Of a DNA stretch of 13,919 nt, positions 1 to 6,176 are shown in pieces. Positions within the stretch are counted from its first letter, which is position 1, and the number at the start of each line of letters is the position of its first letter. Under the pieces are notes generated by a model. That model ran no database searches. It saw only the letters and a list, made by a program, of their open reading frames with translations, and was not told where the DNA came from. Made by a program: the position numbers and the translations under genes. Location of the stretch: positions 1 through 13,919 of the forward strand of contig WRKD01000181.1 of the NCBI GenBank assembly GCA_009778255.1, in the 5' to 3' direction. This DNA is from Bacillota bacterium. GTDB taxonomy: Bacteria; Bacillota; Dehalobacteriia; UBA4068.

Positions 1-111
1 CTGAGGCTTTACGAAGTAAAGGCCAGGAAGGTCAGAGGTAAAGCCAAAATCTTCGATTTTGAGTTTTACCTACGTGCATACCTGAGGCTGCGCCCCTGAA
101 GCGTAGGCAAA
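1..111. other. Foldable, repeat-like sequence at window edge
   Basis: No recognisable gene, but the stretch is rich in inverted repeats. Positions 5-12 (GGCTTTAC) pair perfectly with 38-45 (GTAAAGCC), enclosing a second small stem 21-24/30-33. Positions 46-51 (AAAATC) pair with 55-60 around a three-base loop. Positions 65-74 pair with 102-111 with a single mismatch (core CCTACG/CGTAGG). Frame 1 is open from the window edge to a TGA at 97-99 (32 codons, strongly basic), so the tail of an upstream reading frame cannot be excluded, but the peptide resembles no domain I know. It could be a dispersed intergenic repeat, a structured RNA, or the 3' end of an upstream transcript. The stems are seen directly; any function is inference. 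Confidence 0.35.
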
Positions 112-386
112 GGATATTGGGTTAAAAAAGTAAAAAGCTAGGCAAAAGCTACGGGTTGTGACTTTAGCCCATTTTGGCAAAAAAAGTGCCGATAATCTTG
201 TTTTTTGTAAGTTTATTCGCAGGAATAGTATATTAACCGTTCACGGCACGGTGTTTTTACAAAAATAACGTAAAAATTAAGTAAAGTTTACGTAGAATTT
301 GCTTAAGCCAGAATATTATTAAATCTTAAAATAGCACTATAAGGTGGGTTTTAACTATTTTTTCACTAGGTTTTTATTAAATTAAA
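112..386. other. AT-rich intergenic region with several dyads, no gene seen
   Basis: I find no gene here. It holds short dyads only. ACCGT (236-240) and ACGGT (248-252) could form a five-base-pair hairpin followed by GTTTTT, a weak terminator candidate for something upstream. ACGTAAA (268-274) and TTTACGT (287-293) form a perfect seven-base inverted repeat, with a smaller perfect palindrome GTAAAGTTTAC nested at 281-291. GTGCCG (186-191) is complementary to CGGCAC (244-249). ATAGCACTAT at 331-340 is treated separately. The region precedes a strong promoter, so some of these dyads may be regulatory. Confidence 0.4.
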
Positions 387-412
387 TTGACAATCACTGT
401 TGATAGTGCTAT
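331..412. repeat. Operator-like inverted repeat pair overlapping the promoter
   Basis: ATAGCACTAT (331-340) is the exact reverse complement of ATAGTGCTAT (403-412). Each copy is itself nearly palindromic (ATAG-nn-CTAT). The second copy covers the end of the spacer and the first bases of the -10 element of the transporter promoter. The centres are 72 bp apart, close to seven helical turns, which would suit a repressor that loops DNA between two sites. No regulator gene is visible in the window. The repeats are seen directly; the operator role is inferred. Confidence 0.45.
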
Positions 413-415
413 AAT
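387..415 (+). promoter_or_regulatory. Consensus sigma-A promoter of the transporter operon
   Basis: The -35 element TTGACA (387-392) and the -10 element TATAAT (410-415) both match the consensus perfectly and are separated by 17 bp. A TG dinucleotide at 407-408 adds an extended -10. Transcription should begin at about 421-423, giving a leader of about 122 nt before the lipoprotein start at 544. This start site also rules out the upstream ATG at 418 as the gene start. Such a perfect promoter would be very strong unless repressed, which fits the operator-like repeat overlapping the -10. Confidence 0.88.
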
Positions 416-422
416 TCATGGC

Positions 423-430
423 AAGGAGGG
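423..430 (+). promoter_or_regulatory. Shine-Dalgarno-like AAGGAGGG at mRNA 5' end (STAB-SD candidate)
   Basis: A full anti-16S match, AAGGAGGG, lies at the predicted transcription start and more than 110 nt upstream of the real start codon. It serves no plausible gene: the ATG at 431 follows with no spacing and runs into TAA after five codons. A 5'-terminal Shine-Dalgarno sequence stabilises the cry3A mRNA of Bacillus thuringiensis by binding ribosomes, and this one has the same layout. Sequence seen; role inferred. Confidence 0.4.
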
Positions 431-528
431 ATGCGAGGAAAATATTAAGAAAAATTTATGAAGTAAAATCTTGGTTGGATGCTTATGTAACTATTGTGAA
501 ACAGTTAAGAACAATTATTTTAAGAATT

Positions 529-536
529 AAGGAGGG
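529..536 (+). promoter_or_regulatory. Ribosome-binding site fixing the lipoprotein start
   Basis: AAGGAGGG, seven bases before ATG 544, is an ideal Shine-Dalgarno sequence. It decides the start at 544 over the in-frame ATG at 418, which lies upstream of the predicted transcript and would place 42 charged residues before an otherwise typical lipoprotein signal peptide. Confidence 0.9.
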
Positions 537-543
537 TTTATTA

Positions 544-1839
544 ATGAAAAAGCTAGTTGTTGTATTACTGGGGCTCTGCTTGGTATTTGCTTTAGCAGCT
601 TGCACACAGCCCACTACTGCTCCCGATACAAATCCGGTAGCACCTACTCCGACTACGCCTACTACCCCAACTGCGCCTGTTACGCCGGATACCCCTGCAG
701 TAACGGAAGCTTTCCCCGGAAAGATAGCCATCATTACCAATGACGTGACGCAAAACGAAGAAGAATATCGTTCTGCCCAACAGATGGTTGCTAAGTATGG
801 CGAAGAAAAAGTTGTTCACAAAATTTGGCCGGTAAAATTCCCTGAAGAAGGGGAACAAATGATCAGGATAGTGCAGCAGATAGCTGCCGACCCAGAAGTA
901 AAAGCTTTGATCATCAACCAATGCGTACAGAATAGTATGGCTGCTGTAGATAAGCTTTTAGAAACCCGTAGCGATATGTTCCTCGTAGCTATTCAGCCTA
1001 CAGAAAACCCCCCGGATATTGCGAAAAGATTTAACTTGATCCTGAATGCTGACGAAATCATGATGGGCGACGCCATGCCGATTCAGGCACAGAAAATGGG
1101 CGCAAAAACTTTCGTGCATCTTTCCTTCCCGCGTCATATGTCCTATGCTCTGATTTCAGCACGCTATGGTATGTTGAAAGAAAACTGTGAAAAACTGGGC
1201 ATGGATTTTGTTACTTACACTGTTCCCGACCCCACCGGTGATATCGGTATGGCCGGTGCTCAGCAAGTTATGCTGGAAGAAATCCCGAAATTGGTTGCGC
1301 AGTATGGCGAAGACACAGCTTTCTTCTGCACCAACTGCGGCTTGCAGGTTCCGTTGATTAAAGCAACAGTGGATGCACACGGCATTTACGTACAACCCTG
1401 CTGCCCCTCTCCTTTCCATGGTTTCCCGCTTGCTTTAGGCTTGGTTTCCGGCACATTCGGCAAAGTTGCCGAGGGTGAAGAAGTTGACGAGCAAAGCGTA
1501 TTTGACGCAGTTGGTACTGAAAATACAATTCAAAAAATTGTTGCTCAGACCATCGAAAAACTGTCTGAAAAGAATATGTTAGGCCGTGTTTCTACCTGGC
1601 CGGTACCTGTTGCGATGATGAATACCGTAGCCAGCGCCGAATATGCAATCAAATGGATCAATGGCGAAGTGCCTAAAGATGGCATTGATAAAGACGCCTT
1701 AGAACAATGCATGTTTGATTACACCGGCGTGAAATGCAATATCCGTACCCTTGGCACACATCCGATCGATGCAGACGTTGCTGATGGCGCATATCCGAAC
1801 TGGTTCTTCGTAATGATGGATTACCTGACTTACGAATAG
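544..1839 (+). CDS. DUF3798 family substrate-binding lipoprotein
   Basis: A 431-residue extracytoplasmic lipoprotein, most likely the solute receptor of the ABC transporter encoded just downstream. Residues 1-20 form a lipoprotein signal peptide (MKK, hydrophobic core, lipobox LAAC) with lipidation at Cys20. Residues 21-55 are a Pro/Thr-rich linker to the membrane. The globular part begins near GKIAIITND. The stretch HLSFPRHMSY followed by PDPTGDIGMAGAQQ is a hallmark I recognise from DUF3798 proteins, which sit beside sugar/nucleoside-type ABC genes in Fusobacterium and Firmicutes. The ligand is unknown. The mature part has eight cysteines besides Cys20, including C262-x2-C265 and C286-C287. 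The gene is first in the operon, 152 nt before the ATPase, behind a consensus promoter. Family call is firm; receptor role is inferred from context. Confidence 0.85.
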   Translation: MKKLVVVLLGLCLVFALAACTQPTTAPDTNPVAPTPTTPTTPTAPVTPDTPAVTEAFPGKIAIITNDVTQNEEEYRSAQQMVAKYGEEKVVHKIWPVKFPEEGEQMIRIVQQIAADPEVKALIINQCVQNSMAAVDKLLETRSDMFLVAIQPTENPPDIAKRFNLILNADEIMMGDAMPIQAQKMGAKTFVHLSFPRHMSYALISARYGMLKENCEKLGMDFVTYTVPDPTGDIGMAGAQQVMLEEIPKLVAQYGEDTAFFCTNCGLQVPLIKATVDAHGIYVQPCCPSPFHGFPLALGLVSGTFGKVAEGEEVDEQSVFDAVGTENTIQKIVAQTIEKLSEKNMLGRVSTWPVPVAMMNTVASAEYAIKWINGEVPKDGIDKDALEQCMFDYTGVKCNIRTLGTHPIDADVADGAYPNWFFVMMDYLTYE

Positions 1840-1887
1840 AATCTTCATAGCAAGGTTAATGGATACACTTAAATTTTAAATTGCATA

Positions 1888-1954
1888 CGGCGGGGGATGC
1901 TGAATAATCCTTAGCAGTTAGCCAAATAGGATGATTTAGCATCCCCTGTTACCG
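1888..1954 (+). promoter_or_regulatory. Intercistronic mRNA hairpin between lipoprotein and ATPase genes
   Basis: GGGGATGCT (1893-1901) pairs perfectly with AGCATCCCC (1938-1946). The stem continues inward through 1902-1910/1929-1937 with one G-T wobble and one A-G mismatch, giving about 18 pairs around an 18-base loop. CGG (1888-1890) and CCG (1952-1954) could add an outer clamp. No uninterrupted T-run follows, so it is a poor intrinsic terminator. It more likely blocks 3' exonucleases or partly attenuates, raising receptor mRNA above transporter mRNA, as hairpins do after other binding-protein genes such as malE. Stem seen; role inferred. Confidence 0.7.
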
Positions 1955-1991
1955 TTTATTCTGAAATGCTCTAAAGACAGGAGGGAGCTAG

Positions 1992-3581
1992 GTGAGTGAT
2001 TGTCTTCTCAGCTTTAAGAATGTCTCCAAAAGCTATGATGGAAACTATGTGCTGAAGAATATTAACCTGGATATACAGGCCGGGGAGATACATGCCTTGA
2101 TCGGCGAGAATGGCGCCGGCAAATCCACTTTGATGAATATCCTCTTCGGTATGTCGGTAATTCATAATACGGGCGGTTTCGAAGGGCAAGTGGAGATGAA
2201 CGGCAAGCCAATGAATGTAAAATCACCCCATGAAGCCATTGATTATGGCATAGGTATGGTGCATCAAGAGTTTATGCTTATTCCCGGCTTTACTATAACA
2301 GAAAATATTAAACTAAACAGGGAAATTACTAGAAATAATTTTATCAGCGCCGTTTTGGGCGAACGTTTGAAAAGTCTGGATTATAAACTCATGAATATGG
2401 ATGCGCGCAAAGCATTAGATGTTTTAGGTATGGATATTGAAGAATATACCATGGTAGCCGGGTTGCCAGTAGGACATATGCAATTCGTTGAAATAGCGCG
2501 CGAAATAGACAAAACCGGCATCAAGTTGCTGGTTTTTGACGAACCCACAGCTGTGCTGGCTGAATCTGAAGCTGCTAATTTATTACAAGCAGTACGTAAT
2601 TTAGCAGCCAGCGGCATCGCCATTATTTTTATTAGCCACCGGTTAGATGAAATTACCAGCCTTGCAGATCGTGTTACTATTCTGCGCGATGGCGAATTGA
2701 TTGTTACTAAGAACGTTAAAGATACAAATATTGTAGAGATAGCCGAACTTATGGTGGGTCGCAATGTGAATATTACGCGCGACGATGCAGCCCAACGTAC
2801 TTATTCTGAAGAAATAGTGTTAGATGTTAAAGGTTTACGTGTGGGTATGCCCGGTGAATGGGTAAAAGGTGTTGACTTTAGCGTTAAAAAGGGTGAAATT
2901 CTAGGTATCGGCGGTTTAGCCGGTCATGGTAAATTGGGAATTGCCAATGGCGTATTGGGCATTTATCCTGCCAGCGGCGAAATACAGTTTCAAGGGCGTC
3001 CTTTACCGCTAAACAATACCAAACAGGTATTGGCTAGCGGTATAGCTTATTTAAGTGAAGACAGAAAAGGCGTGGGGCTCTGGCTGGACGAATCTATAGA
3101 GCTTAATATCGCTTTTACCGCTATGCAAATTCATGGGGAGTTTTTATCCCCACTGGGGTTGCAAGATAGCAAGAAAATTCACGAGAACGCCTTGAAGATG
3201 ATAGCCGATTTAGATATCCGCTGCACTTCTTCTCTGCAAACCGCAGGCGCCCTTTCCGGTGGTAATCAACAAAAAGTTTGCGTAGGACGCGCACTTACAC
3301 AAAAACCGCAACTACTGTTTATTTCCGAGCCAACGCGCGGTATCGATATCGGCGCCAAAAAACTGATTTTAGATTTACTGCGCCAATTGAGCGAAGAAGA
3401 GGGTATGACCATTGTTATGACTTCTTCGGAATTAGCCGAGTTGCGCAGTATTTGCGATAAGATTATAATTGTCTGTGAAGGTCAGGTAGCAGGTATATTG
3501 CAGCCCGATGCTCCCGACGCTGAATTCGGCTTGATGATGTCTGGCGCTAACCGAAAATTGGAAGGGGGCTTGGCGGTATGA
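1992..3581 (+). CDS. Sugar/nucleoside-class ABC transporter ATP-binding protein (two NBDs)
   Basis: A 529-residue cytoplasmic ATPase of the RbsA/MglA/NupA class with two fused nucleotide-binding domains that powers uptake through the two following permeases. NBD1 has an intact Walker A (GENGAGKST, 38-46), Walker B ending DEPT (D183, E184) and switch His216 (ISHRLDE), but its signature reads LPVGHMQ (158-164) instead of the usual LSVGQQQ. NBD2 has a degenerate Walker A (GLAGHGKLG, 308-316, no Ser/Thr after Lys314), a perfect signature LSGGNQQK (421-428), and a Walker B in which the Asp is Ser (S445-E446-PTRGID). One composite ATP site thus looks competent and the other degenerate, as is usual in this class. 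It starts with GTG behind GGAGG at 1980-1984. Its stop overlaps the next start (ATGA, 3578-3581), implying translational coupling. The substrate cannot be read from the ATPase. Confidence 0.93.
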   Translation: MSDCLLSFKNVSKSYDGNYVLKNINLDIQAGEIHALIGENGAGKSTLMNILFGMSVIHNTGGFEGQVEMNGKPMNVKSPHEAIDYGIGMVHQEFMLIPGFTITENIKLNREITRNNFISAVLGERLKSLDYKLMNMDARKALDVLGMDIEEYTMVAGLPVGHMQFVEIAREIDKTGIKLLVFDEPTAVLAESEAANLLQAVRNLAASGIAIIFISHRLDEITSLADRVTILRDGELIVTKNVKDTNIVEIAELMVGRNVNITRDDAAQRTYSEEIVLDVKGLRVGMPGEWVKGVDFSVKKGEILGIGGLAGHGKLGIANGVLGIYPASGEIQFQGRPLPLNNTKQVLASGIAYLSEDRKGVGLWLDESIELNIAFTAMQIHGEFLSPLGLQDSKKIHENALKMIADLDIRCTSSLQTAGALSGGNQQKVCVGRALTQKPQLLFISEPTRGIDIGAKKLILDLLRQLSEEEGMTIVMTSSELAELRSICDKIIIVCEGQVAGILQPDAPDAEFGLMMSGANRKLEGGLAV

Positions 3582-4645
3582 CGGAAACTAAAAAATCTTT
3601 TAATCTTTTTTCCTATATCAATATGGGCACAATAATTATCGCCGGTTTCTTGGTTTTGATAGTAGCAATGGGTACGGTATTTGGCAAAATTCCTCTTTCT
3701 ATGATGCTGAATGACTGTATTACACGTTTTGGCCGAAACGGCGTATTAGTACTTGCCATGCTGCCGGCAATACAAAGCGGCACCGGCCCCAATTTTGGTT
3801 TGCCGGTAGGCATTATGTGCGGCCTTTTAGCGGAATGCATAGCCATTGAAAATAACTTTTTTGGCTTAGGCTTCCTGTTAGTTTCTGTTGTTTTAGCCAT
3901 TGGTATTGCTTCTATAGTTGGTTATGGTTATGGTAAACTAATGAATTCGGTAAAGGGCTCGGAAATGACCATTGCCACTTATGTCGGTTTTGCATCCGTT
4001 GGCTTAATGAACCTGGTATGGGTTTCAACGTTATTCAGAAGCGATAAAATGGCTTGGTTTTTGGGTGAAGGCTTACGTACTACAATACAGCTAGACCAAG
4101 TTAATGCTAATTTGATACTGGATAACTTTTTAGCTTTCAAACTTGGCGCCCATATTACCATTCCCACCGGCACGCTGTTAGTTGTTTTCGTGCTATGTTA
4201 TGCGCTTTATCTGTTTTTCCGTTCTAAATCCGGTGTTGCTATTGCCGCCAGCGGCGCAAATCCTATGTTTGCGCGAGCAGCCGGTTTGCATGTGGATAAT
4301 AACCGTATTATAGCCAGTATCCTTACTACAGTTCTAGCAGCCTTGGGTATTATCATTTATGGGCAAAGCTTTGGTTATGTACAGCTATATGATGCACCGA
4401 TGATGATGGCCTTCCCCACAGTAGCGGCAATACTGATAGGCGGGGCAACGGCACAGCGCGCTAAGGTCTTCCATGTTATTTTAGGCGCCTTTATCTTCAA
4501 CAGTATGCTTGCAACCTCCCTGCCGGTGATCAATAGAATGGTGGCTGGCACCGACGCTGCCGTTTTAACAGATGTTATACGTCAGGTGGTACAAAACGGC
4601 ATTATCCTATATGCCTTAATGCAGGTGAGGGGAGGTAATAGATAA
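3578..4645 (+). CDS. ABC transporter permease, BPD_transp_2 (RbsC-like) family, short subunit
   Basis: A 355-residue polytopic membrane protein with roughly nine or ten hydrophobic segments. It is the first of two transmembrane subunits forming the pore. The coupling region near residues 224-240 (SGANPMFARAAGLHVDNNR) has the family pattern of a G-x-NP stretch followed by a helix and G-[IL]-x-V-[DN], which contacts the ATPase. Length is typical for RbsC/YufP-type permeases. The ATG lies inside the ATPase stop codon overlap and the TAA overlaps the next ATG by one base, so the three transporter genes are almost certainly co-translated. Two different permeases rather than one duplicated chain is the layout of BMP/nucleoside-type transporters, not of the ribose type. 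Substrate unknown. Confidence 0.9.
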   Translation: MTETKKSFNLFSYINMGTIIIAGFLVLIVAMGTVFGKIPLSMMLNDCITRFGRNGVLVLAMLPAIQSGTGPNFGLPVGIMCGLLAECIAIENNFFGLGFLLVSVVLAIGIASIVGYGYGKLMNSVKGSEMTIATYVGFASVGLMNLVWVSTLFRSDKMAWFLGEGLRTTIQLDQVNANLILDNFLAFKLGAHITIPTGTLLVVFVLCYALYLFFRSKSGVAIAASGANPMFARAAGLHVDNNRIIASILTTVLAALGIIIYGQSFGYVQLYDAPMMMAFPTVAAILIGGATAQRAKVFHVILGAFIFNSMLATSLPVINRMVAGTDAAVLTDVIRQVVQNGIILYALMQVRGGNR

Positions 4646-6105
4646 TGGATAAAAAAACTCTTCGCAATTTAATTGTCAGCGTGGTTATTGGTGGCTTTTT
4701 GGGCTTCTTTGCATTAAGGGGCTTGTTTGGCGGAGGTTTTTTAGGTGGCATTGTTGGCGCTATTTTGGGCGCAGGTATTGTCTACTTAATAGCCTATCTA
4801 TTATCACTTTTTCCAAAATTGGCTAGCTTTTTAGCTAATAATATTGTTACCGTAATATTTGTAGCATTCGTTTTACTAGGTTTTATGGTAACAAAGGAAA
4901 TCACGCTTAAAAATTATATTGAACAATTATTTGAAAGTGTGTTCCGTAATAGCTTTTTGCTGTTATCTCTGATAATTCCAGTTATAGCAGGCTTGGGCAT
5001 GAATTTTGGTATTGTGATAGGCGCTATTTCGGCGCAATTGGCTCTAATATTGGTACGCTGGTTCGATATCCCCAGCACTTTGGGTTTTGTGGCTTGTATT
5101 GTTGCCTCAACACCTTTAGCGATGCTGTTTGGCTGGCTTACCGGTAAATTGTACAATAATACGCGCGGCCAGGAAATGATTGCCGGCCTCATAGTCAGCT
5201 ATTTTGCCAGCGGCATCTATTTGTTTATTTTACTATTTGCGGTTGGCGGGATAATCCCTGTAGCAGCCAAAGGCGCTATACTGAAAGAAGTTCTTACAAG
5301 AACACAACGTAATTTGCTTAATCCTCTGGGAGTGGGTATACGTGTCTCGGTAGATTTGGGCAGCTTAAAATACTCATTAGATGGTATTTGGCGGCTGCCA
5401 TTTGTAACGTTTACTATAATAGCTGCTGTCGGCTTTTTAGCTTGGCTGGTTATCCAGTATATGCGTAAAAAGAAAAACCCGTCTTTGGGTAAGAGTAATT
5501 TATTGCTTACTATTGCCGGTTCTATTGTGTGCGTATTCTTTGTAATTATTAGCGCTATAGTTTTGATTACTAAGAATGCAACTTATATGGCTTTAAGACC
5601 GGCGCCCATGGCAACCATCATCGTGATAGCTTTGTTGGCAGTAGCCACAAATTTCTTGCTTAAAACTAAGCTGGGTCAGGATTTTCGCAGTGTTGGGCAG
5701 AGTCAGCAAATAGCCCGGGTTTCCGGCATTAATGTGGACCGAACGCGTATTCTTGCCACAGTAATATCTACGGTCTTGGCTGCTTGGGGTATGCTTATTT
5801 TCCTACAGAATATTGGTACTTTAGGTACCTATACACAGCATTCGCAGATTGGTATGTTTGCCGTAGCTTCAATGCTGGTAGGCGGGGCCACCACTTCGAA
5901 AGCTGCAGTGAAGAATGCTTTTATCGGCGTATTATTGTTTCAATCTATGTTTATTCTCTCGCCTGCCATGGGCCGCGCATTATTTGGCAACCCTCTATAC
6001 GGCGAAAACTTCCGTACTTTCATGGTATATGGTGTTATAGCCATTGCGCTGGGCTTGTATATCTGGCGTGGGTTGAAGGCAGCTAAAAATAAAGTAGAAG
6101 AATAG
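4645..6105 (+). CDS. ABC transporter permease, BPD_transp_2 family, enlarged subunit
   Basis: A 486-residue membrane protein, the second permease of the operon. The first 60 residues are Gly-rich hydrophobic helices. A typical permease core follows from about residue 90 (SVFRNSFLLLSLIIPVIAGLGMNFGIVIGA begins near 92). The coupling region is near 349-365 (SVGQSQQIARVSGINVDR), matching the family pattern. Between about residues 200 and 340 it carries an extra stretch: a soluble segment (NPLGVGIRVSVDLGSL...), a membrane helix, a basic loop (MRKKKNPSLGK) and further helices. It is therefore well over 100 residues longer than usual permeases of about 320-360. The ATG overlaps the preceding TAA by one base and GGAGG lies just upstream (4630-4635). 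The gene ends 26 bases before the operon terminator. Confidence 0.9.
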   Translation: MDKKTLRNLIVSVVIGGFLGFFALRGLFGGGFLGGIVGAILGAGIVYLIAYLLSLFPKLASFLANNIVTVIFVAFVLLGFMVTKEITLKNYIEQLFESVFRNSFLLLSLIIPVIAGLGMNFGIVIGAISAQLALILVRWFDIPSTLGFVACIVASTPLAMLFGWLTGKLYNNTRGQEMIAGLIVSYFASGIYLFILLFAVGGIIPVAAKGAILKEVLTRTQRNLLNPLGVGIRVSVDLGSLKYSLDGIWRLPFVTFTIIAAVGFLAWLVIQYMRKKKNPSLGKSNLLLTIAGSIVCVFFVIISAIVLITKNATYMALRPAPMATIIVIALLAVATNFLLKTKLGQDFRSVGQSQQIARVSGINVDRTRILATVISTVLAAWGMLIFLQNIGTLGTYTQHSQIGMFAVASMLVGGATTSKAAVKNAFIGVLLFQSMFILSPAMGRALFGNPLYGENFRTFMVYGVIAIALGLYIWRGLKAAKNKVEE

Positions 6106-6131
6106 TATTCACCGTATACTAAGATAAATAC

Positions 6132-6160
6132 AAAAAAGAGCGTGAAAACGCTCTTTTTTT
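6132..6160 (+). terminator. Intrinsic terminator of the transporter operon
   Basis: A perfect 12-bp stem (6132-6143 with 6148-6159) closes on a stable GAAA tetraloop and runs straight into a stretch of seven T's (6154-6160). The A-tract on the 5' arm means it could also act weakly on the minus strand. It separates the transporter operon from recO. Confidence 0.92.
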
Positions 6161-6170
6161 ATGTTATAAT
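6142..6170 (+). promoter_or_regulatory. recO promoter nested in terminator, predicted leaderless transcript
   Basis: A perfect extended -10 (TGT-TATAAT, 6162-6170) is preceded at 17 bp by GTGAAA (6142-6147), a four-of-six match to the -35 consensus that falls in the terminator loop. Seven bases after the -10 is A6177, the first base of the recO ATG, so the mRNA would have no leader. No Shine-Dalgarno sequence lies upstream of this ATG. The elements are seen; the start site is predicted. Confidence 0.65.
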
Positions 6171-6176
6171 GAACCG

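Noticed and set aside
1..99. Open frame 1 as the tail of a real coding gene
   Set aside because: Only 32 codons are visible, the peptide has unusual basic composition, and the DNA is dominated by inverted repeats; not enough to call a CDS.
236..258. Intrinsic terminator for an upstream gene
   Set aside because: The stem has only five base pairs and the T-run is interrupted; too weak to list as a terminator.
431..448. Five-codon leader peptide ATG 431 to TAA
   Set aside because: The AAGGAGGG directly abuts the ATG with no spacer, so initiation there is unlikely, and the peptide has no regulatory codon run.
418..543. N-terminal extension of the lipoprotein gene from ATG 418
   Set aside because: The predicted transcript starts at about 422, after this ATG. 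The extension would bury the signal peptide 42 residues in, and ATG 544 has an ideal ribosome-binding site.
613..708. Pro/Thr codon-rich stretch as a DNA tandem repeat or recombination hotspot
   Set aside because: It codes for the usual low-complexity linker after a lipobox; the nucleotide units are irregular, not a true tandem array.
2381..2764. Minus-strand 127-codon open frame inside the ATPase gene, and similar antisense frames elsewhere
   Set aside because: They mirror strongly conserved plus-strand genes, lack ribosome-binding sites and resemble no protein.
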